A stretch of DNA of 64,000 nucleotides from NCBI GenBank assembly GCA_020637215.1, contig JACJWI010000003.1, positions 248,001 to 312,000 on the forward strand, given 5' to 3'. Position numbers and translations under genes: made by a program. This DNA comes from Microthrixaceae bacterium (GTDB lineage: Bacteria; Actinomycetota; Acidimicrobiia; Acidimicrobiales; Microtrichaceae). A model generated the notes under the pieces. The model saw only the letters and a program-made list of their open reading frames with translations. It did not search any database and was not told where the DNA came from. This document shows, in pieces, positions 59,753 to 64,000 of the stretch (the stretch's first letter is position 1; every line of letters begins with the position of its first letter).

Positions 59753-61333
59753 GTGGCGAGCAGGGTCGACGAGTGGCGAGGGACGACGACGACGCTGGCC
59801 GAACGGCTGCGACCCCGCGACGACCTGATCGTCCGCGAGGTTCCCGCCGGCTCTGACACCGACGGCGACACCGAATGCGACACCAGCTGTGACCCTGCCC
59901 GGTCCGGGTCGGCGTCCTTCGGCGCCGTCGAGGGACCCTTCCTGCGCTACGAACGGCGGGTCGAGTGGGAACCCGACGGCTCCGAGCTGCGGATCACCCA
60001 GAGAATCGACTGGCGTCTCGGCATCCCCTACTGGGCCTGGCTCTACCGCCCGTTCGTGCACCGGGCGCTGCGCGACGGCGTGGCCGGGCACCGGCCGTGG
60101 TGGCTGTTCCCGGACCGCATCTCGGTGCCGCAGGCCCGGGCGGTGTCGACCATGGCGCTGTTCAGCCTGGTGTCCGGACTGCTCTACGGCCAGCTCACCC
60201 AGGTGCTCACGTTCGCCAGCGCCGACATCGGCGACGGCTCCTCGGGCCAGCAGGCGGCCATCTTCGCCTTCGTCCGCGTCGGCACGGTGCTGACCGCGTT
60301 CATGATGTTCCAGGCCGACCGCTTCGGCCGCCGACGGATCGCCCTGTGGAGCTTCGGCCTCGCCATCGTCACCTCGGTCGCCACCGCGTTCGTCCCGTCG
60401 CTAGCCGCGCTGGGCGTGCTGCAGGCCGTGTCGCGCAACCTTGCCGTCGCCGGTCTGCTCGCCATCGACACGCTCTGCATCGAGGAGCTCCCCGCGGGGT
60501 CCCGGGCCATGGCGTCGGGGTTGGGCGCGATGGCCTACGGGCTCGGATCCGGGGTCGTGGTGGTGTCGCTGCCGCTCGCGGACGTGAGCCCCTGGGGCTG
60601 GCGCCTGGTGTTCGCCCTTTCGCTGATCACCGTCCCGCTCGTGTGGAGCGGGGCCCGGACCTCGACCGAGAGCCACCGGTTCCTGCGTCTGCACCCCGAC
60701 CGGTCGGGACCCCCGTCCGGGACCGGCGACCCACCTCCGGAGTCACGGCGCATCCACGGCAGCCGGTTCGTGCTGCTCGCCGCGCTGTTCGTCCTGCTCA
60801 ACCTGCTGGTGGCGCCGATGTCACAGCTGCAGAACGACTACCTGCGCTCCGAGCGGGGCTTCGACGGGTTCACCATCGCCGTGTTCACGGTGCTGACCGG
60901 GACGCCCGCCGCGCTCGGGGTGATCGTCGGCGGCCGCATCGCGGACACCCGCGGCCGACGATGGGCGCTGGTTCCGGGTCTGGTCGCCCTCGCGGTCTTC
61001 ATCGCCCTTTTCTTCAACCTGTCGGGCGCGCCGATGTGGGTCAGCTCTCTCGTCGCCGCGGTGCTGGGCACGCTCACGGTCGCGCCGCTGGGCGTGCTCG
61101 CGCCCGAGCTGTTCCCGACCGCCCGCCGCGGCGGCGCCCGCGGGGCGCTCAACGTCCTGGCCGTGACGGGCAGCGTGCTCGGCCTTCTGCTCGCCGGCGC
61201 CGGCGTCGACGCCGCCGGCTACGGCCCCACGTTCGCCCTGCTCGCCCTCGGGCCCCTGATCGCGGCGGGCCTGGCGTTCGCCGTGCCCGAGACCGGCGGA
61301 CGTGAGCTCGAGGAGATCAACCAGGAGGCCTGA
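59753..61333 (+). CDS. MFS transporter with N-terminal cytoplasmic extension
   Basis: 526 aa from GTG 59753. The first 100 residues are soluble; they carry FLRYERRVEWEPDGSEL and RIDWRLGIPYWAWLYRP before the first helix, a pattern shared by a group of actinobacterial transporters. Twelve helices follow, with the loop 2-3 motif QADRFGRRRIALWS and DTRGRRWALVPGL. The C-terminus ends VPETGGRELEEINQEA, the PETKG-like motif of sugar-porter MFS proteins. Substrate unknown. Overlaps the convergent hydrolase gene by 17 bases. Confidence 0.9.
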   Translation: MASRVDEWRGTTTTLAERLRPRDDLIVREVPAGSDTDGDTECDTSCDPARSGSASFGAVEGPFLRYERRVEWEPDGSELRITQRIDWRLGIPYWAWLYRPFVHRALRDGVAGHRPWWLFPDRISVPQARAVSTMALFSLVSGLLYGQLTQVLTFASADIGDGSSGQQAAIFAFVRVGTVLTAFMMFQADRFGRRRIALWSFGLAIVTSVATAFVPSLAALGVLQAVSRNLAVAGLLAIDTLCIEELPAGSRAMASGLGAMAYGLGSGVVVVSLPLADVSPWGWRLVFALSLITVPLVWSGARTSTESHRFLRLHPDRSGPPSGTGDPPPESRRIHGSRFVLLAALFVLLNLLVAPMSQLQNDYLRSERGFDGFTIAVFTVLTGTPAALGVIVGGRIADTRGRRWALVPGLVALAVFIALFFNLSGAPMWVSSLVAAVLGTLTVAPLGVLAPELFPTARRGGARGALNVLAVTGSVLGLLLAGAGVDAAGYGPTFALLALGPLIAAGLAFAVPETGGRELEEINQEA

Positions 61334-61916
61334 GCCAGTCTTTGATGGCGGCGACCACGGCGTCGTCGGACCGCTTCAGGTCGTGCCCCTTGCCCGCCAG
61401 CGTCACCGACCGGACCGGGCCGGGGATCAGCGCCTGGGCCTCGGCCAGCTCCCCGGGCGTCCCGAACGTGTCGCGGTCGCCGCTGATGAACAGCACCGGC
61501 ACCCGCAGCTGCGGCAGGTGCTCGGTGCGCAACCGGTCCGGTCGGCCCGGCGGGTGCAACGGGTAGCTCATCAGGACCAGACCGGCGACGGGCAGCGGGC
61601 CCTCGCCGTCGGCGCCCGCCGCGACCATCGAGCAGATCCGTCCGCCCATGGATCGACCGCCGAGGACGAGGTGCTCGGGACCGGTCCCCCACCGCCTGCA
61701 CAGCTCGTCGACCTCGGCGCGCACCGCCGCCATCAGCTTGGGTGCCCGGTCCGGCGCCCGTCGGCCCTCACGGCGGTACGGGAAGTCGCGACGGGCCACA
61801 CGCAGCGGTGCCACCCCGGCCTCGACGGCGCGCAACCCCGGGTGCTCGGCGTCGGAGCCCGCACCGGGCCACAGGAGCATCCCCTCCACCCCTCGGGGTC
61901 GGAACGGTCTCGCCAC
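61317..61916 (-). CDS. Alpha/beta hydrolase (dienelactone hydrolase / TEX30-KANL3-like)
   Basis: 199 aa from GTG 61916. Nucleophile Ser in LGGRSMGGRICS, Asp in FISGDRDTFGT, His in AGKGHDLKRSDD. The RSMGGR elbow and short length fit the KANL3/Tex30-like hydrolases. No signal peptide. It starts 3 bases after the J-domain gene ends, so the two are probably co-transcribed. Its 3' end overlaps the MFS gene. Confidence 0.88.
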   Translation of the reverse strand: MARPFRPRGVEGMLLWPGAGSDAEHPGLRAVEAGVAPLRVARRDFPYRREGRRAPDRAPKLMAAVRAEVDELCRRWGTGPEHLVLGGRSMGGRICSMVAAGADGEGPLPVAGLVLMSYPLHPPGRPDRLRTEHLPQLRVPVLFISGDRDTFGTPGELAEAQALIPGPVRSVTLAGKGHDLKRSDDAVVAAIKDWLRPPG

Positions 61917-61919
61917 CGC

Positions 61920-62627
61920 TCAGCCGAGCAGGATCCGGCGGGCCTCCGCCAGGTCCGCGATCCGTTCCGCCGCGACGTCGTCGTCGGCACCGTGGTCGGG
62001 ATGGGCGGCCCGGAGCTGGTCGCGGAAGGCCTGTTGGACGTCCCGGCGCGACGGCGGTGCGTGACGGCTCCGGTCGGTGACCAGGCGCAGGACGCGCAGC
62101 GCCCACACGACCGGGTCCGCCGCCGCGCTGACCGGCAGGTCGCGACCCCGGCCAACCAGGTGCGCGATCAGCGGTGAGCCGATCGGTCCGGACCAGCGCA
62201 TTCCCTTGCGGACCGCTGCGACCACCGCCGGCCGCAACGGGGCGGCGACGGTCCCGGTCGCGTAGACCGCGGCCAGCACGTGCTGGGCCGGCGTTCCCCG
62301 GGTGTCGTCGATCTCCAGGTGGAGGGACTCACCCCGACCCACGAGTCGGTGGTGACACGGCCTCAACCCGATCCGGTCGGTCTGGAGTCGGTGCCGGGCC
62401 CGGGGCTGCGCGACGTGACGCCCGCGCTCCACGTCGGACAGGAGCTGGGTGACCTCAGCTGCGGTGTCCTCGTCGAGGTCGGGGGTGAACCGGGCCGCGA
62501 CCGCTCCGAGGAGGATGCCCCCGAAGCCGGGAGCCGGGTCGCACGGAAGGTTCAGCTCCCCCAACGCGAGTCGTCGTGTCGGGGCGATCGGGCGGGACTG
62601 GTACGCCTCCAGCTCGGCGAGGATCAC
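61920..62627 (-). CDS. J-domain (DnaJ-like) protein
   Basis: 235 aa from GTG 62627 (TACGTT exactly 6 nt upstream). The first 180 residues have no recognised family; the C-terminal 45 carry a J domain: RDVQQAFRDQLRAAHPDHGA with the HPD tripeptide, and a closing helix IADLAEARRILLG. J domains stimulate DnaK ATPase. Having the J domain at the C-terminus is less usual; the N-terminal region is presumably a client-binding or regulatory module. Confidence 0.85.
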   Translation of the reverse strand: MILAELEAYQSRPIAPTRRLALGELNLPCDPAPGFGGILLGAVAARFTPDLDEDTAAEVTQLLSDVERGRHVAQPRARHRLQTDRIGLRPCHHRLVGRGESLHLEIDDTRGTPAQHVLAAVYATGTVAAPLRPAVVAAVRKGMRWSGPIGSPLIAHLVGRGRDLPVSAAADPVVWALRVLRLVTDRSRHAPPSRRDVQQAFRDQLRAAHPDHGADDDVAAERIADLAEARRILLG

Positions 62628-62633
62628 CGCTTC

Positions 62634-62639
62634 AACGTA
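62634..62639 (-). promoter_or_regulatory. Leaderless -10 of the J-domain gene
   Basis: TACGTT on the minus strand, then 6 nt (GAAGCG), then GTG 62627. Confidence 0.55.
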
Positions 62640-62657
62640 CCCGGCGGGGCCGCGTCG

Positions 62658-63425
62658 CTACACGTAGGTGCGCAGCAGGTCGCGGACGTCTCCGGCGACG
62701 ACCCGCAGCTCGTCGTCGTCGAGGGAGTCCTCGGCCCCCGGGGCGGCGGCCAGGGCGTCGCGCAGCACCACGGACCGACCGACCAGGTGACGCCACTGCG
62801 GCGCCTCGAAGCCGAACGGCGGGCCCATGCGTTCGAGGGTGCCGACCACGTCGTCGACGGCGAGCACCGACGCGGCGTCGTCGCGGGAGGCGAGCTTCCC
62901 CGAAGCCAGGAACAGCCGGTCGAGCAGCTCGTGGACGGCGATCCCGTCATCGGCCGACACGTCGCCGACCAGATCGGGGTCGTCGGGGTCGGGCATCTCG
63001 TCGAGGATGGCCTCGACGTCCTCCTCGTGTTCGGCGTAGACGACCAGGTCGCCGTTGTGGTCCCACTCGTAGGGCAGATCCGCGACGGTCAGCGAGTCGG
63101 CCAGCATGGTCTGCAGCGCGGCGGGCCAGGAGCCGACCTCGTAGACCACCTTGGCCGCCGCAGCGTCGAGCGCCGGACGGGCCGACGCCATGACGTCGTC
63201 GATCAGGTCGTCGACGTCGTCCTCGTCCTCGGGGTGCACCGACAGGACGGTCCCCTGCCAGGCGTGGGGGATCCCGTGGGAGTCGAGGAGGCTGGCGAGC
63301 AGGCCGCGGGACTCTCCGGCCCAGGTGGTGCAGTCGTAGAGGAGCTCGTCGCCTGTCCCGTCGTCGGTCGTCTCGTCGTCGGTCATCTCGTCGTCGGTCG
63401 TCTCGTCGTCGCGCATCACGGCCAT
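62658..63425 (-). CDS. Acidic (Asp/Glu-rich) protein, function unknown
   Basis: 255 aa from ATG 63425; a second ATG at 63416 is possible. The N-terminus is a run of Asp-Asp-Glu-Thr-Thr units from a 15-bp repeat. Two similar segments follow (SRGLLASLLDSHGIPHAWQG, then LTVADLPYEWDHNGDLVVYA), each with a short acidic EDEDDVDDLIDD- or EHEEDVEAILDE-like helix, so the protein may contain an internal duplication. No cysteines of note, no membrane helix. Conserved acidic proteins like this are known in Acidimicrobiia-type genomes only by analogy; I cannot name the family. Confidence 0.75.
   Translation of the reverse strand: MAVMRDDETTDDEMTDDETTDDGTGDELLYDCTTWAGESRGLLASLLDSHGIPHAWQGTVLSVHPEDEDDVDDLIDDVMASARPALDAAAAKVVYEVGSWPAALQTMLADSLTVADLPYEWDHNGDLVVYAEHEEDVEAILDEMPDPDDPDLVGDVSADDGIAVHELLDRLFLASGKLASRDDAASVLAVDDVVGTLERMGPPFGFEAPQWRHLVGRSVVLRDALAAAPGAEDSLDDDELRVVAGDVRDLLRTYV
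63366..63410. repeat. 15-bp tandem repeat, three units
   Basis: GGTCRTCTCGTCGTC in three tandem in-frame units, coding for the Asp/Glu/Thr repeat at the N-terminus of the acidic protein. Confidence 0.85.
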
Positions 63426-63498
63426 GATCGCACCGACCCGCCCCCTCCCGCCCCCTCCCGCCGGAGGCCCGGCGTTGGGGTGAGGTCGGGAGCCTCGG

Positions 63499-63504
63499 TA
63501 ACGT
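63499..63504 (+). promoter_or_regulatory. Predicted -10 of glpX
   Basis: TAACGT, 8 nt before ATG 63513. Confidence 0.4.
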
Positions 63505-63512
63505 CTGGACCC

Positions 63513-64000
63513 ATGACGAACACCGCACCCGACCGCAACCTGGCCATGGAGCTCGTCCGCACCACCGAGGCCGCCGCCATGGCCGCCGCCAAGTGGGTGG
63601 GCCGCGGCGACAAGGAGGGCGCGGACGGCGCCGCGGTCGACGCCATGCGCCTGATCCTGGGCACCGTCAGCATGACCGGGACCGTCATCATCGGCGAGGG
63701 CGAGAAGGACGAGGCGCCCATGCTGTTCAACGGCGAGGTCGTCGGCGACGGCTCCAACCCGCAGGTCGACATCGCGGTCGACCCGATCGACGGGACCACG
63801 CTGACCTCCAAGGGCCGCGGCGGCGCGGTGGCGGTGATCGCCGTGTCCGAGCAGGGCACCATGTTCGACCCCGGCCCGTGCGTCTACATGGAGAAGATCG
63901 CCGTCGGCCCCGACGTGGCCGGCCACGTCGACATCAACGCGTCGGTGAGCGACAACCTGCACGCGGTGGCCCGGGCCAAGGGCGTCGACGTCCGCGAGGT
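63513..64000 (+). CDS. glpX: Class II fructose-1,6-bisphosphatase, 3' end outside window
   Basis: Gluconeogenic fructose-1,6-bisphosphate hydrolysis. Only the first 162 codons are visible (MTNTAPDRNLAMELVRTTEA). TGTVIIGEGEKDEAPMLF and VDPIDGTTLTSKGRGGA carry the metal-binding Glu and DPIDGT residues of GlpX-type enzymes. The frame is open to base 64000. Confidence 0.96.
   Translation, partial: MTNTAPDRNLAMELVRTTEAAAMAAAKWVGRGDKEGADGAAVDAMRLILGTVSMTGTVIIGEGEKDEAPMLFNGEVVGDGSNPQVDIAVDPIDGTTLTSKGRGGAVAVIAVSEQGTMFDPGPCVYMEKIAVGPDVAGHVDINASVSDNLHAVARAKGVDVRE

Overview
The window is very GC-rich bacterial chromosome, densely packed, with many GTG starts, ATGA/GTGA/TGATG start-stop overlaps and at least eight genes whose start codon lies exactly 6 nt after a TANNNT hexamer (the actinobacterial leaderless-promoter signature). 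The gene content points to an actinobacterium: GatCAB amidotransferase, a GlgE/TreS/maltokinase glucan pathway, a PASTA-domain kinase, an Asp-type MurA, a MeaB chaperone, and the order iscS-mnmA-MetE-like-ligA-gatC-gatA-gatB-ilvB, which resembles the Mycobacterium tuberculosis Rv3025c-Rv3003c neighbourhood. A deep-branching class such as Acidimicrobiia is my guess; nothing here proves it. I see no rRNA, tRNA, CRISPR array, phage or insertion sequence, and no gene-free stretch longer than 300 bases.

Layout. 1-5.1 kb: branched-chain amino acid genes ilvB (cut by the window edge, with a leader peptide and attenuator) and ilvD, around a lipoprotein, a Nudix hydrolase and a nucleotidyltransferase. 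5.1-10.5 kb: an ABC exporter operon and a HerA-like ATPase. 10.5-15.1 kb: gatCAB followed by a TauE permease and a lipoprotein on the same strand. 15.1-24.8 kb: a DUF4012 protein, a tiny LAXTG sortase substrate, an esterase, a metallopeptidase, an SCP2 protein, a DHA2 exporter and a PASTA kinase. 24.8-31.8 kb: HAD phosphatase, ligA, MetE-like protein, mnmA, iscS. 31.8-33.1 kb: acyl-CoA dehydrogenase. 33.1-41.5 kb: the RDD / SpoIIM / DUF58 / MoxR / DUF4350 / DUF4129 membrane cluster. 41.6-43.3 kb: methyltransferase and rhomboid protease. 43.3-54.8 kb: glgE-treS-mak-glgB on the minus strand, with a beta-propeller protein and a divergent glgP. 54.9-64 kb: enoyl-CoA hydratase with a small kinase, Fur regulator, meaB, NifU-like protein, murA, an MFS transporter, an alpha/beta hydrolase, a J-domain protein, an acidic protein, and glpX (cut by the edge).

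How the genes work together. TreS makes maltose from trehalose, maltokinase phosphorylates it, GlgE polymerises maltose-1-phosphate and GlgB branches the alpha-glucan; GlgP releases glucose-1-phosphate. GatCAB supplies Gln- and/or Asn-tRNA by transamidation; IscS and MnmA supply sulfur for tRNA 2-thiouridine.

The most unusual features are: (i) a dispersed palindrome of two perfect 25-bp arms and a 6-nt loop, present three times at gene 3' ends, with paired compensatory changes in one copy; in glgE it supplies the last codons and the stop; (ii) a peptide-coupled attenuator before ilvB; (iii) a maltokinase frame with no canonical start where homology says it should begin, and an in-frame TAG just upstream; (iv) a shared palindromic -10 element driving two leaderless genes in opposite directions; (v) a long inverted repeat over the promoter of a drug-exporter-like gene.
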